Below are positions 14,822 to 22,799 of a DNA stretch of 22,799 bases, piece after piece (position 1 is the stretch's first letter; every line of letters begins with the position of its first letter). The stretch lies in contig PAVA01000060.1 of assembly GCA_002712945.1 (NCBI GenBank), forward strand, positions 1 through 22,799, given 5' to 3'. The stretch is from Citromicrobium sp. GTDB taxonomy: Bacteria; Pseudomonadota; Alphaproteobacteria; Sphingomonadales; Sphingomonadaceae. The notes under the pieces were generated by a model. The model was not told the origin of the DNA. It did not search any database and saw only the letters and a program-made list of their open reading frames with translations. Made by a program: the position numbers and the translations under genes.

Positions 14822-14828
<7 letters not shown>
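14737..14828. repeat. Dispersed inverted-repeat element overlapping the trpB start
   Basis: A left arm at 14737-14761 (core GTCCTGAGCTTGTCGAAGGA) and a right arm at 14804-14828 (core TCCTCCGACAGGCTCAGGAT) are inverted copies matching at about 21 of 25 positions, separated by 42 bases. The sequence type CGTCCTGAGCTTGTCGAAGGA / CAGGCTCAGGATGAACGG is a repeat I recognise as common in sphingomonad genomes. The right arm ends inside the first codons of trpB and contains its ATG at 14822. Confidence 0.8.
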
Positions 14829-16050
<1,222 letters not shown>

Positions 16051-16054
<4 letters not shown>

Positions 16055-16260
16055 TCCATTCCATCTTCGCCCGGATTGCAGGCTACTTTCTGATTTTCGG
16101 CTTCATCGTTTTCGTGATTGGGCCGAGTTGGAGCTGGGTCAAAGGCGACGGCTTCGTTGTCGATGAGAACTATTGGGTGGAACTTGTGGCTGTTTCGATT
16201 TTCGTCGTGTGGACCGAGATATCGCGGTTCCGACGAGTGAACCGAACCAGGTTCAAATGA
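16051..16260 (+). CDS. Small predicted membrane protein downstream of trpB
   Basis: A 69-residue ORF beginning with TTG at 16051, which overlaps the trpB stop as TTGA. A GGGGGTGGAG purine run just upstream can serve as ribosome binding site. The product has two hydrophobic segments (about 8-30, [16 protein letters not shown], and about 41-56, [14 protein letters not shown]) and ends in a basic tail ([11 protein letters not shown]), so a two-helix inner-membrane protein is likely. No family is recognised. Its codons look less GC-biased than those of its neighbours (many ATT, TTT, GTT, GAT), hinting at different origin or weak selection. The overlap with trpB argues that it is translated. Coding status is moderately supported. 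Confidence 0.5.
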
Positions 16261-16430
16261 CGCCATGCTTCTCCACCATCGCAAAGTTCAAAGAGCCATC
16301 TCCCCTTCAGGGGGGCTTGGGGTGAAACGTCCCCCGGGCGTTTCAGGAATTGCCGGAGGCAATTCCGACCCCATGCCGGTTGGGAGAGGGGCCTTGCGCG
16401 CCGCCGAACTGACCCGCCGCGCTCTCCCCT

Positions 16431-16516
16431 CGTCATTGCGAGCGTAGCGAAGCAATCCAGAGCGTACCGCGCACCACCCTGGATTGCCACGCCGCCTCTG
16501 GCGGCTCGCAATGACG
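16431..16516. repeat. Palindromic repeat, CGTCATTGCGAG... type
   Basis: The left arm begins CGTCATTGCGAGCGTAGCGA and runs to CAATCCAG (16431-16460). The right arm begins CTGGATTGCC and ends GGCTCGCAATGACG (16479-16516). The outer ends are perfect inverted repeats (CGTCATTGCGAG / CTCGCAATGACG), as are the inner CAATCCAG / CTGGATTG. A small extra hairpin, GCCGCC-TCT-GGCGGC, lies in the right arm. This sequence type recurs widely in proteobacterial genomes as a dispersed palindrome. Confidence 0.8.
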
Positions 16517-16526
16517 AGTAAACAGG

Positions 16527-16572
16527 CGTCATCCCGGACTTGATCCGGAATCGCGCTATCGCCAGCGTGACG
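16527..16572. repeat. Short copy of the GTCATCCCGGACTTGATCCGG repeat
   Basis: Starts CGTCATCCCGGACTTGATCC and ends AGCGTGACG, so its ends CGTCA/TGACG are inverted. It is 46 bases long. A longer relative of 87 bases in the same orientation lies beyond the GFA gene at 17119-17205 and shares about 20 of its first 22 bases; this copy looks internally deleted. Confidence 0.7.
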
Positions 16573-16619
16573 GGGGCGTGAAGGCCCGGCGAATTGAACT
16601 CCGGATGGTGAACTAAACA

Positions 16620-17069
16620 ATGACCCGCTCCACCCCCCACTCCCTCCACGGCTCGTGCCATTGCGGCAGGGTGTCGGTCGAGCTGCGCACCCAATCGCCA
16701 ACACTCCCCGCGGCGCGCGCGTGCGGGTGCTCCTTCTGCACCAAGCATGGCGCGGCATGGACCAGCGATCCTCAGGGCGAACTGGTCCTGTCGCATCGCG
16801 CACCCGATGACGTCCGCCGCTACCGCTTCGGACTGGGCATTACCGACTTTATTATCTGCGCGCATTGCGGCGTGCCCTGCGCGGCGGTGGGGATGGTCGA
16901 CGATCGGCTGCTGGGCGTCGTCAACATCAACACGATGGACCGCCTGAGCGACCTCGCCCCCGCCAGCCCCGCCTCCTTCGACGGGGAAGAAACCGAGGAC
17001 CGCCTCGCGCGGCGGCGCAAGGGCTGGACGCCGGCGCGCGTGGTCTGTGGGGAGGATGGGGCGGGATAG
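16620..17069 (+). CDS. GFA-family (CENP-V/GFA domain) zinc protein
   Basis: A 149-residue protein of the glutathione-dependent formaldehyde-activating enzyme (GFA) family. The zinc ligands are arranged as expected: GSCHCG (Cys13, Cys15), ACGCSFC (Cys35, Cys37, Cys40) and CAHCGVPC (Cys80, Cys83, Cys87). The residue pattern CSFCTKHGAAW is typical. The founding member binds glutathione and formaldehyde, but for most bacterial members, including this one, the substrate is unknown. The C-terminal 40 residues are polar and Arg-rich. The start is ATG at 16620, with only a weak AACTAAACA upstream and no clear Shine-Dalgarno sequence. It lies between two same-orientation repeat copies, inside what is normally a trpB-trpA junction. 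Confidence 0.85.
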   Translation: MTRSTPHSLHGSCHCGRVSVELRTQSPTLPAARACGCSFCTKHGAAWTSDPQGELVLSHRAPDDVRRYRFGLGITDFIICAHCGVPCAAVGMVDDRLLGVVNINTMDRLSDLAPASPASFDGEETEDRLARRRKGWTPARVVCGEDGAG

Positions 17070-17118
17070 GCCCGCCGCATGCTCGGAAGTCGAAAGCCGG
17101 GTCGACCTTAATCTCAAT

Positions 17119-17205
17119 CGTCCTCCCGGACCTGATCCGGGATCACGCTTCTTCCGGAGAGCGCCACTCAAGCCAGCGGGACCCCGGATCAAGCCCGGGT
17201 GACGC
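17119..17205. repeat. Palindromic repeat, CCCGGACCTGATCCGGG type
   Basis: The left arm CGTCCTCCCGGACCTGATCC... (17119-17144) and the right arm ...CCCCGGATCAAGCCCGGGTG... (17180-17205) are inverted copies with a few mismatches and one gap. The loop is 35 bases. Same family and orientation as 16527-16572. Confidence 0.75.
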
Positions 17206-17290
17206 ATGCGAGAAACTCTGTCCTACACCCCTCCCCACTGGCATTATCGCCGCATGAACCGCTCAGCGCCCTTTCCGTTCCCGCGCTTCT

Positions 17291-17319
17291 TTGCCATGCG
17301 CGCGCGGACCGAATATTTC
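17291..17319 (+). promoter_or_regulatory. Putative trpA-accD-folC promoter
   Basis: TTGCCA (17291-17296), a 17-base spacer and TATTTC (17314-17319), giving a leader of about 45 bases to the trpA GTG. Needed in principle because trpA is cut off from trpB by several hairpins. Confidence 0.4.
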
Positions 17320-17372
17320 TCCCCCATAACACTGTGTCAGGTGTGTCAGCATTCAGCCCCGAAGGAGCCAAG

Positions 17373-18173
17373 GTGAACAACGCGAACCGAATCGCATCGG
17401 CCTTTGCCAAGCCCCACCCCGCGCTCGTCTGCTTCGTCACCGCGGGCGACGGCGACACCGCCGCCAATCTCGATGCTCTGGTCGAGGGCGGGGCGGACGT
17501 GATCGAGCTGGGCATGCCCTTCACCGATCCGATGGCCGATGGCCCCGCGATCCAGGCGGCCAATATCCGCGCGCTGAAGGCAGGCACCACGACCGCCGAC
17601 GTGCTGATGATCGCCAACGAGTTCCGCGAGCGGCATCCGCAAGTTCCGCTGGTGCTGATGGGTTACGCCAACCCGATGGTGCGGCGCGGACCGGAATGGT
17701 TCGCGAAGGAAGCGTCGGGCGCAGGCGTCGACGGCGTGATCTGCGTCGATATCCCGCCCGAGGAAGACGCGGCGCTCGGTCCGGCACTGCGCGAGCACGG
17801 CATCGCCCCGATCCGGCTCGCCACGCCGACGACCGACGACTTCCGCCTGCCGACCGTGATCGAGGGGAGCGAGGGCTTCCTCTACTACGTCTCGGTCGCC
17901 GGGATCACCGGCAAGCAGAGTGCCGCGCAGGACTCGATCGAGGCGGCGGTGAAGCGGCTGAAAGCCGTGACCGACCTGCCAGTGGCGGTCGGCTTCGGCG
18001 TGCGGACCCCCGAACAGGCGGGCGCGATCGCCAAGGTCGCCGATGGCGTCGTGGTCGGCTCGGCGCTCGTCGAACTGGTCGGCGAGCATGGCGAGAACGC
18101 GCCCGAGGCCCTGCACGATCTCACCGCAAGGCTTGCCAAGGCGGTCCATTCTGCGGAAAGAGCGCCCATATGA
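17373..18173 (+). CDS. trpA: Tryptophan synthase alpha chain
   Basis: Cleaves indole-3-glycerol phosphate to indole and glyceraldehyde 3-phosphate; the indole is channelled to TrpB. A 266-residue TIM barrel with both catalytic acids, Glu45 (VIELGMPF) and Asp56 (TDPMADGP), equivalent to E. coli Glu49 and Asp60. The phosphate-binding loops [10 protein letters not shown] and [10 protein letters not shown] are intact. The start is GTG at 17373, with a strong GAAGGAG 6-8 bases upstream and the product length normal for the family. accD begins 13 bases after its stop, fitting the common trpA-accD-folC arrangement. Confidence 0.95.
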   Translation: MNNANRIASAFAKPHPALVCFVTAGDGDTAANLDALVEGGADVIELGMPFTDPMADGPAIQAANIRALKAGTTTADVLMIANEFRERHPQVPLVLMGYANPMVRRGPEWFAKEASGAGVDGVICVDIPPEEDAALGPALREHGIAPIRLATPTTDDFRLPTVIEGSEGFLYYVSVAGITGKQSAAQDSIEAAVKRLKAVTDLPVAVGFGVRTPEQAGAIAKVADGVVVGSALVELVGEHGENAPEALHDLTARLAKAVHSAERAPI

Positions 18174-18186
18174 AGGAGATAGGCGC

Positions 18187-19035
18187 ATGAGCTGGTTCAA
18201 CCGTGTCCGCAATTCGCTGCCCTTCGTCGCCAAACGCACCACAGACGAGACGCTGTGGATCAAATGCAAGGGCTGCGAAGAGATGCTCTTCGCGCGCGAC
18301 TATGCGGAGAACCTCTACGTCTGCCCGCGCTGCGACCACCATGGCCGGATCGGCGCGGACCTGCGGATTTCCCTGCTGATGGATGAAGGCTTCACTCTGC
18401 TCCCGCAGCCCGAGGTGAAGGAAGACCCGCTCAAGTTCCGCGATTCCAAGCGCTATACCGACCGGCTGAAGCAGGCGCGCGCGGCCAATCCGCACCGCGA
18501 TGCCTTCACGGTCGCGAGCGGCGCGATCGACGGCCAGCCCGCCGTGCTCGGCGTGCAGGACTTTCACTTCATGGGCGGATCGATGGGCATGGCGGTGGGC
18601 CAGGCCTTCTGCGACGGCGCGGCGGAGGCCTTGAAGCGCCGCTGCGGCTATGTCGTCGCGACGGCGGCAGGCGGCGCGCGGATGCAGGAGGGCATTCTCA
18701 GCCTGATGCAGATGCCCAAGGCGACCGTGATGGTCCGCAAGCTGCGGCAGGCGGGACTGCCCTACATCGTGGTGCTGACCGACCCGACCACCGGCGGCGT
18801 CACCGCCAGCTACGCGATGCTCGGCGACGTGCATCTGGCCGAACCGGGCGCGCTGATCGGCTTCGCGGGCCAGCGGGTGATCCAGGAAACGATCCGCGAG
18901 CAGCTGCCCGAAGGCTTCCAGCGCGCCGAATACCTGCACGAACACGGCATGGTCGACCGGGTGGTGCGGCGGCACGACCTCAAGGGCGAGCTCGCGATGC
19001 TGCTGCGCTATATGGGCGCGAGCAAGGCGGCGTGA
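18187..19035 (+). CDS. accD: Acetyl-CoA carboxylase carboxyltransferase subunit beta
   Basis: The beta half of carboxyltransferase, which with AccA moves CO2 from carboxybiotin to acetyl-CoA to form malonyl-CoA for fatty-acid synthesis. 282 residues. The N-terminal zinc ribbon is complete (Cys27, Cys30 in KCKGC; Cys46, Cys49 in VCPRC). The crotonase-like carboxyltransferase domain follows with the oxyanion-region motifs [19 protein letters not shown] and [11 protein letters not shown] and the conserved [12 protein letters not shown]. The ATG at 18187 has AAGGAG 8 bases upstream (18173-18178), which overlaps the trpA stop, so the pair is tightly linked. A small ORF and folC follow. Confidence 0.97.
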   Translation: MSWFNRVRNSLPFVAKRTTDETLWIKCKGCEEMLFARDYAENLYVCPRCDHHGRIGADLRISLLMDEGFTLLPQPEVKEDPLKFRDSKRYTDRLKQARAANPHRDAFTVASGAIDGQPAVLGVQDFHFMGGSMGMAVGQAFCDGAAEALKRRCGYVVATAAGGARMQEGILSLMQMPKATVMVRKLRQAGLPYIVVLTDPTTGGVTASYAMLGDVHLAEPGALIGFAGQRVIQETIREQLPEGFQRAEYLHEHGMVDRVVRRHDLKGELAMLLRYMGASKAA

Positions 19036-19045
19036 GCGCAGACAA

Positions 19046-19333
19046 TTGAAGCGGGACCGGAGACTTGCGGTAGCGCTGCTGCTATTCGTGCTCTCCGCTG
19101 TCGCGGCAGTATGGCAGTCTGCCGTCGTCAGTATGTGGATGACGGCCGCCGTCATGCGCGAGTGGGATTACTTTGCCGAGACGTTCGGGGTCGAATCTCC
19201 TTTTCAGCCCAACAAAGCGTGCTTCGGCTATTGCGCCGCTGATCTGCCCTTCCTCGCTGGCTGGGTCGCTATCGGCGGCTTCGTGATCGCGGTTGGGCTT
19301 GTAGCATGGGCGTGGTGGAAACCACGCGGGTGA
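19046..19333 (+). CDS. Small predicted membrane protein between accD and folC
   Basis: A 95-residue ORF with a TTG start 10 bases after the accD stop; there is no clear Shine-Dalgarno sequence. It has a basic N-terminus (KRDRR), transmembrane segment 1 (about 8-30, LAVALLLFVLSAVAAVWQS), a polar central loop with two cysteines (Cys59, Cys63) and transmembrane segment 2 (about 68-90). The topology suggests both termini in the cytoplasm. No family is recognised. Its stop overlaps the preferred GTG start of folC as GTGA, a strong sign that it is translated. Codons look less GC-biased than in accD and folC. It parallels the small TTG-started ORF after trpB, though no clear sequence similarity is visible between the two. 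Confidence 0.55.
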   Translation: MKRDRRLAVALLLFVLSAVAAVWQSAVVSMWMTAAVMREWDYFAETFGVESPFQPNKACFGYCAADLPFLAGWVAIGGFVIAVGLVAWAWWKPRG

Positions 19334-20619
19334 GAGACTTCGCCCGTTCTGACAATCCGGCTGTTCAAGCCCAGCTCGACCGTTTGGCCGCACTCTCGGT
19401 GCCCGATGGGCGGCTGGGGCTGGAGACGATCCGCGCGCTGCTCGCCCGGCTGGGCGATCCGCAGGACCGGCTGCCGCCCGTGTTCCATGTCGCAGGGACC
19501 AACGGCAAGGGCTCGGTCTGCGCCTTCCTGCGCGCGGTGCTGGAGGCGGACGGCAAGCGCGTGCACGTCGCCACCAGCCCGCATCTGGTGCGCTATAACG
19601 AGCGGATCCGGATCGCCGGAAAGCTGATCGAGGACGCGCGCCTCGCCGCCCTGCTGGCCGAGGTGCTGGATGCCGGTGCCGATCTGAACCCGAGCTTCTT
19701 CGAGGTGACCATCGCTGCCAGCTTCCTCGCCTTCGTGCGCGAACCGGCGGACGCTTGCGTGATCGAGGTCGGGCTCGGAGGGCGCTTCGATGCGACCAAC
19801 GTGATCGCGAAGCCGGCTGCCTGCGGGATCGCGGCGCTGGGGCTCGATCACGAACGCTTCCTGCTCGCGCCCGAAGAGAATGCGCCGGAAGAGCCGCTCG
19901 CCCGGATCGCATTCGAGAAGGCAGGCATCGCCAAGCCGGGCGTGCCGCTTGTGACGCTGTCCTACTCCGGGGGGGCGGCGCTGGAGATCGAGCGTGCCGC
20001 CATCGCGCGCGAGGCGCTGCTGTGTATGCGGGGATCGCATTGGCATTCGAGCACGACCGAAAGCGGGCTCCACTATGCGGACGAGCATGGCGAGCTTGCC
20101 TTGCCCCTCCCTGCCCTGTCCGGCGCCCATCAAGCGGAGAACGCCGCGCTCGCCATCGCCATGCTGCGCCATCAGGACCGGGTGAGCGTCTCGCGCGATG
20201 CGATGGCCGAGGGGCTGCGGACGGCGACGTGGCCCGCACGGCTCCAGCGGCTGCCCGCCTCGCCGCTGACAGGAGAGCGCGCGGTGTGGGTCGATGGCGG
20301 CCACAATCCGAGCGCGGGGGAAGCGCTGGCGCGGCACTTCGGGGAAGAGCGCTTCCACCTGATCCTAGGCATGCTGGCCAACAAGAACCCGCGCGCGCTG
20401 GTCGATCCGCTGAAGGGCAGCATTGCCAGCATCACAGTCGTGCCGGTGCCGGGGCACGAGTATCATACCGCCGACGCCTTCGGGCCGGATGCGCGTGCCG
20501 CCGACAGCGTCAGCGATGCCCTGCGCGCCCTGCCCGAAGACGGGTTGCCGGTGCTGATCGCGGGCTCGCTCTACCTTGCAGGCGAGGTGCTGCGGCTGAC
20601 CGGCGAAGTGCCCCGTTGA
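19330..20619 (+). CDS. folC: Bifunctional folylpolyglutamate synthase / dihydrofolate synthase
   Basis: Adds glutamate to dihydropteroate to make dihydrofolate, and further glutamates to folates. 429 residues, a normal length. The Mur-ligase-type P-loop GTNGKGS is at 56-62. Other family markers are TSPHLVRYNERIR (87-99 region), EVGLGGRFDATN and GLDHERFL, and the C-terminal domain has WVDGGHNPSAG. The GTG at 19330 is preferred because it overlaps the previous stop (GTGA) and begins RDFARSDNPAVQ, the normal N-terminus. An ATG at 19306 would add 8 residues. A small stem, GTGGT-GGAA-ACCAC, surrounds the ribosome-binding area (19312-19325). The stop is immediately adjacent to the stop of the opposite-strand permease gene. 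Confidence 0.95.
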   Translation: MRDFARSDNPAVQAQLDRLAALSVPDGRLGLETIRALLARLGDPQDRLPPVFHVAGTNGKGSVCAFLRAVLEADGKRVHVATSPHLVRYNERIRIAGKLIEDARLAALLAEVLDAGADLNPSFFEVTIAASFLAFVREPADACVIEVGLGGRFDATNVIAKPAACGIAALGLDHERFLLAPEENAPEEPLARIAFEKAGIAKPGVPLVTLSYSGGAALEIERAAIAREALLCMRGSHWHSSTTESGLHYADEHGELALPLPALSGAHQAENAALAIAMLRHQDRVSVSRDAMAEGLRTATWPARLQRLPASPLTGERAVWVDGGHNPSAGEALARHFGEERFHLILGMLANKNPRALVDPLKGSIASITVVPVPGHEYHTADAFGPDARAADSVSDALRALPEDGLPVLIAGSLYLAGEVLRLTGEVPR

Positions 20620-22413
20620 CTACTCCGCGGGCACCGCGTCGGGATCGGGCGGCGGCGCGTTCTGGTCGCGACCCGAGCGGACGATCCGGACCCACTCGAT
20701 AATGCACAGCACCACCGCGAACATCCCGATCAGCGTCGTGAGGATGAACACGTCGAAATAGCCGCGCTCCTCGATCATCTGGCCCAGCGCCCCGCGTCCG
20801 AGCGTACCGACCAGCAGCGTGAGCGAGGAGAGCAGCGCGTATTGCACCGCGCTGTATCCGCGCGAGACGATGCTGGAGAGGTAGGCAACGAAGGCCGCGC
20901 CCGCGATGCCGACCGCGATGTTCTCGCCCGCGATAGCCATCATCAGGGTCGCCAGCCGCTCGTCTCCGCCGAGCGCGGACACCAGCCGGGTGAAGCCCAC
21001 GGTGTCGCTGAAGGCCTGCACCCGCGTACCGCCGATGGCGAGGTCGGCATAGAGCAGGTTGGTGATCGCGGCGAGAAACGCGCCCAGCGTCAGCGTCAGC
21101 ATGCGCCCGATCGCGGTCAGCATGTAGCCGCCGACCGCCAGGCCCAGCACCAGCGCGCCGACACCGAAGAACTTGGAGGCGACCGCCACCTCGTCCTTCG
21201 TGTATTCCAGCTCGCCGAGGTAGAACGGATAGGCGAAGGTGCCCCAGATCGCATCGGTGATGCGGTAGGTCAGCACCAGCGCGAGCACGATGATGAGCGC
21301 CCAGCCCATCCGCCCGACGAGATCGGTCAGCGGCAGGACCAGCGCGCGGTAGAGGTGGTCCATCACCCGGTCGATGCTGCGGGTCGCGGCATAGGGCGAC
21401 AGCGGCTTGCCGGTCTGGGTGGTCGGCTCGTGCCCGCCGAAGGTCGCGGGGATCACATGGTCGCCGCTGCGCTGGACGCGCACCAGCCACGCCGCAATCA
21501 GTGTCGGGATCACCACGGTGGCGACCACGATCAGCGGACCCATGCTGCTGATGAAGGCGACCGAATCGGGCCGTGCCTCGGGGTTGCTGGTCAGCGAGCG
21601 GACCATGAAGACGCCCACGGTGACGAGCGCCCAGCCCCACAGCAGGCCGACCGCGCCCAGCGCCCAGGCGCGCACGCGCGGCACGATCTGCCCCGCTTCG
21701 CGCAACCCATGCGGATCGGCAAGGTCGGCACTGTCGCGCTCCAGCGTGGAGGCCGCTTCGGTATCGGGCGCCCACAGGCCGGAAATGCCGACCAGCAGCA
21801 TGATCGCGCCCATGCTGAGATAGACGGTCGGCCAGTCGGTCCGCTCGGCCATGAACAGCGCCAGCGCGCCGCCGACCAGCGCGGCGATGCGGTAGCCCAT
21901 CTGGTAGACGGTGGAGAGGATATCGATGGTGGCGATCTCGTCCGCCACGTCCACGCGCCAGGCGTCGATCACCACGTCCTGCGTCGCGCTGGCGAAGGCG
22001 GCGAGCCCGGCGAGCAGACTGAAGATGCCGATCGTCTCGTTGCTCGGCGCAATGAAGCTGAGCGAGAGCAGCGCCGCACCGATCACGACCTGCGCGGTCA
22101 CGATCCACTGCTTGCGCTTGCCGAGCTTCCTGAGCCCCGGAATATCGACCCGGTCGAGCGCGGGGCTCCACAGGAACTTGAAGGCATAGGCGAGCCCGAT
22201 GAGCGAGAAGACGCCCATCGTCTCGAGGTCGATCTCGCCGGAGTCCGAGAGCCAAGCGTAAAGCGTGCCGAGAACCAGCGCGTAAGGCAGCCCGGCGGCA
22301 AAGCCGAACAGAAGCATGTAGGCGGTCTTCGCCTGGCCGAGCGAGCGCAGCACCGTCGCCAGACCCGGCTTCCCGGCGTCGGCTCCGGTCGTGTCACTCT
22401 TCGCATCGGCCAT
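20620..22413 (-). CDS. ampG: AmpG-like MFS permease
   Basis: A 597-residue major facilitator protein related to AmpG, the inner-membrane permease that brings anhydro-muropeptides back into the cytosol for cell-wall recycling. The N-terminal part is clearly AmpG-like: FGFAAGLPYALVLGTLYAWL, then LAYAFKFLWSPALDR and the DVVIDAWRVD motif. About 12-14 hydrophobic helices are visible, with a long soluble insert at about residues 310-360 (after PTLIAAWLVRVQRSGDHVI). This makes the protein longer than classical 12-helix AmpG of about 490 residues. The ATG at 22413 has a strong GGAGGG upstream; a TTG two codons earlier is less likely. In other bacteria AmpG activity feeds AmpR/beta-lactamase induction, but no such genes are present. 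Convergent with folC at zero distance. Confidence 0.85.
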   Translation of the reverse strand: MADAKSDTTGADAGKPGLATVLRSLGQAKTAYMLLFGFAAGLPYALVLGTLYAWLSDSGEIDLETMGVFSLIGLAYAFKFLWSPALDRVDIPGLRKLGKRKQWIVTAQVVIGAALLSLSFIAPSNETIGIFSLLAGLAAFASATQDVVIDAWRVDVADEIATIDILSTVYQMGYRIAALVGGALALFMAERTDWPTVYLSMGAIMLLVGISGLWAPDTEAASTLERDSADLADPHGLREAGQIVPRVRAWALGAVGLLWGWALVTVGVFMVRSLTSNPEARPDSVAFISSMGPLIVVATVVIPTLIAAWLVRVQRSGDHVIPATFGGHEPTTQTGKPLSPYAATRSIDRVMDHLYRALVLPLTDLVGRMGWALIIVLALVLTYRITDAIWGTFAYPFYLGELEYTKDEVAVASKFFGVGALVLGLAVGGYMLTAIGRMLTLTLGAFLAAITNLLYADLAIGGTRVQAFSDTVGFTRLVSALGGDERLATLMMAIAGENIAVGIAGAAFVAYLSSIVSRGYSAVQYALLSSLTLLVGTLGRGALGQMIEERGYFDVFILTTLIGMFAVVLCIIEWVRIVRSGRDQNAPPPDPDAVPAE

Positions 22414-22553
22414 GGGCAACCCTCCTCGGTCCTCGTCCCGCGCAGTCTTAGCCTGTTCGCAGGCGCAAAGCCTAGCCCCGAAAAGGATCGTCCGGCGGCG
22501 CGCACCAAGGGCACGTTTTGGTTGCGCTGCAGCAAATTCTTTCCTGCAAAAAC

Positions 22554-22590
22554 AAACGGTTCGGCTGTTGTTGGCCCAAACGAGCCGTTT
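22554..22590. repeat. Inverted repeat in the intergenic region before the last gene
   Basis: AAACGGTTCG (22554-22563) and CGAGCCGTTT (22581-22590) are inverted copies matching at 9 of 10 positions, with a 17-base spacer. It lies between the two divergent genes, in a locally AT-richer stretch. It could be an operator or a transcript hairpin. Confidence 0.45.
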
Positions 22591-22610
22591 TGGATGTTAT
22601 CTGCAGGCAA

Positions 22611-22623
22611 ATCGTGGCATACT
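22611..22623 (+). promoter_or_regulatory. Possible extended -10 promoter for the last gene
   Basis: TGG followed by CATACT (22618-22623) resembles an extended -10 (TGn plus hexamer), 28 bases before the ATG at 22652. No good -35 is found at normal spacing, so confidence is low. Confidence 0.3.
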
Positions 22624-22651
22624 ACGTGCCGGATCGCATGGGAGGACTACC

Positions 22652-22799
22652 ATGTTGGGCGGGGTCAAATGCAATCTGCTCGGCCACAAGGTTGATCGCC
22701 ATCACGTATGGCACGACGGGCTGGACCATCGGGCCACCTGCAAGCGCTGTGGCCGTCCCATCATCAAGCGGCGTCAGGAATGGCGGCTGTTCGATACCG
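22652..22799 (+). CDS. Small Cys-containing protein, 5' part (runs off window)
   Basis: A partial reading frame of 49 codons open to the window end. The ATG at 22652 is preceded by a good GGGAGG (22640-22645). The visible sequence is MLGGVKCNLLGHKVDRHHVW, then HDGLDHRATCKRCG and RPIIKRRQEWRLFD. It has a CxxC pair (Cys30, Cys33) and an early Cys7 plus several His, suggesting a small zinc-ribbon-like protein. The KCNLLGHK...CKRCG layout resembles short hypothetical proteins in sphingomonads and some prophage proteins, but no function can be given. It is divergent from the AmpG-like gene across 238 bases. Confidence 0.7.
   Translation, partial: MLGGVKCNLLGHKVDRHHVWHDGLDHRATCKRCGRPIIKRRQEWRLFDT

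Larger units (their letters stand above)
16261..16619. repeat. 359-base non-coding stretch filled with palindromic elements
   Basis: No credible gene is seen here. The stretch opens with GAAACG/CGTTTC (16324-16344) and a perfect 9-bp stem GGAATTGCC-GGA-GGCAATTCC (16346-16366). These are set inside a longer fold where TCTCCCC near 16301 faces GGGAGAGG near 16382. It continues with the two separate elements listed at 16431-16516 and 16527-16572. About 45 bases of unremarkable sequence precede the GFA gene. Confidence 0.6.
17070..17372. other. 303-base gap between the GFA gene and trpA
   Basis: No gene is supported here. It contains the 87-base palindromic element at 17119-17205, about 85 bases with no visible structure, a candidate promoter at 17291-17319, and a tandem TGTGTCAG-G-TGTGTCAG (17333-17349) just upstream of the trpA ribosome binding site. 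The trpA reading frame is open back to 17199, but the repeat origin of that sequence and the GTG with good Shine-Dalgarno at 17373 argue against a longer protein. Confidence 0.6.

Noticed and set aside
16265..16447. 60-codon ORF within the repeat region after trpB
   Set aside because: It consists mostly of palindromic repeat sequence, has no ribosome binding site, and shows a composition unlike a protein.
16301..17205. CRISPR array or insertion sequence
   Set aside because: The repeats are different palindrome families in single or double copy with no regular spacers, and no transposase gene is present.
16170..17207. 345-codon minus-strand reading frame across the GFA gene and repeats
   Set aside because: It runs through several palindromic elements and opposite a protein with intact zinc ligands, with no motif of its own.
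17199..17372. N-terminal extension of trpA by 58 codons
   Set aside because: It would begin inside a dispersed repeat and lacks family similarity. The GTG at 17373 has a strong Shine-Dalgarno and gives normal TrpA length.
20842..22695. 617-codon plus-strand reading frame opposite the AmpG-like permease
   Set aside because: Low-complexity His/Arg/Gln/Asp-rich shadow of a membrane protein, typical of the antisense of hydrophobic genes in GC-rich DNA.

Overview
The window is GC-rich, densely packed bacterial chromosome. Gene content and order point to an alphaproteobacterium of the order Sphingomonadales, most likely Erythrobacteraceae or a close relative. The evidence is an FO operon with two different b-type subunits (b' and b) and no F1 genes beside it, the cluster lapA-pyrF-trpF-trpB-trpA-accD-folC, and dispersed palindromic repeats of the kind common in sphingomonads. 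The taxonomic call is an inference from gene content. There is no rRNA, tRNA, CRISPR array, integrase or transposase. The window is mostly core genome with a few accessory insertions.

Region 1 (1-3766, + strand) holds the 3' part of rpsA with its terminator. Two tandem paralogous lipoproteins of unknown function follow, then glyoxalase II and a DOPA 4,5-dioxygenase family protein. Region 2 (3780-6950, - strand) is the ATP synthase FO operon atpI-atpB-atpE-atpF'(b')-atpF(b), with a GNAT acetyltransferase attached at its 3' end. It reads from a promoter that backs onto radC. Region 3 (7040-12149) has radC (+), a 933-residue exported protein with an intact transglutaminase triad and TPR repeats (-), and purB (+) divergent from it.

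Region 4 (12239-20619, mostly + strand) is the biosynthetic cluster. It contains lapA overlapping pyrF by 4 bases, a lipoprotein gene on the minus strand, trpF, trpB, a small membrane protein, a GFA-family zinc protein between repeats, trpA, accD, a second small membrane protein and folC. trpF, trpB and trpA catalyse late tryptophan synthesis, and accD and folC commonly follow them in this lineage. About 1.3 kb of small genes and palindromic elements separates trpB from trpA, and a repeat copy forms the 5' edge of trpB. Region 5 (20620-22799) is an AmpG-type MFS permease on the minus strand, whose stop codon directly abuts the folC stop, and the start of a small Cys-containing protein running off the end.

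No clearly new multi-gene defence or biosynthetic system is visible. The best leads are the paired lipoproteins (1505-2649), the repeat-built trpB start (14737-14842), the interrupted trpB/trpA junction (16051-17372), and the two small TTG-started membrane proteins translationally linked to core genes.
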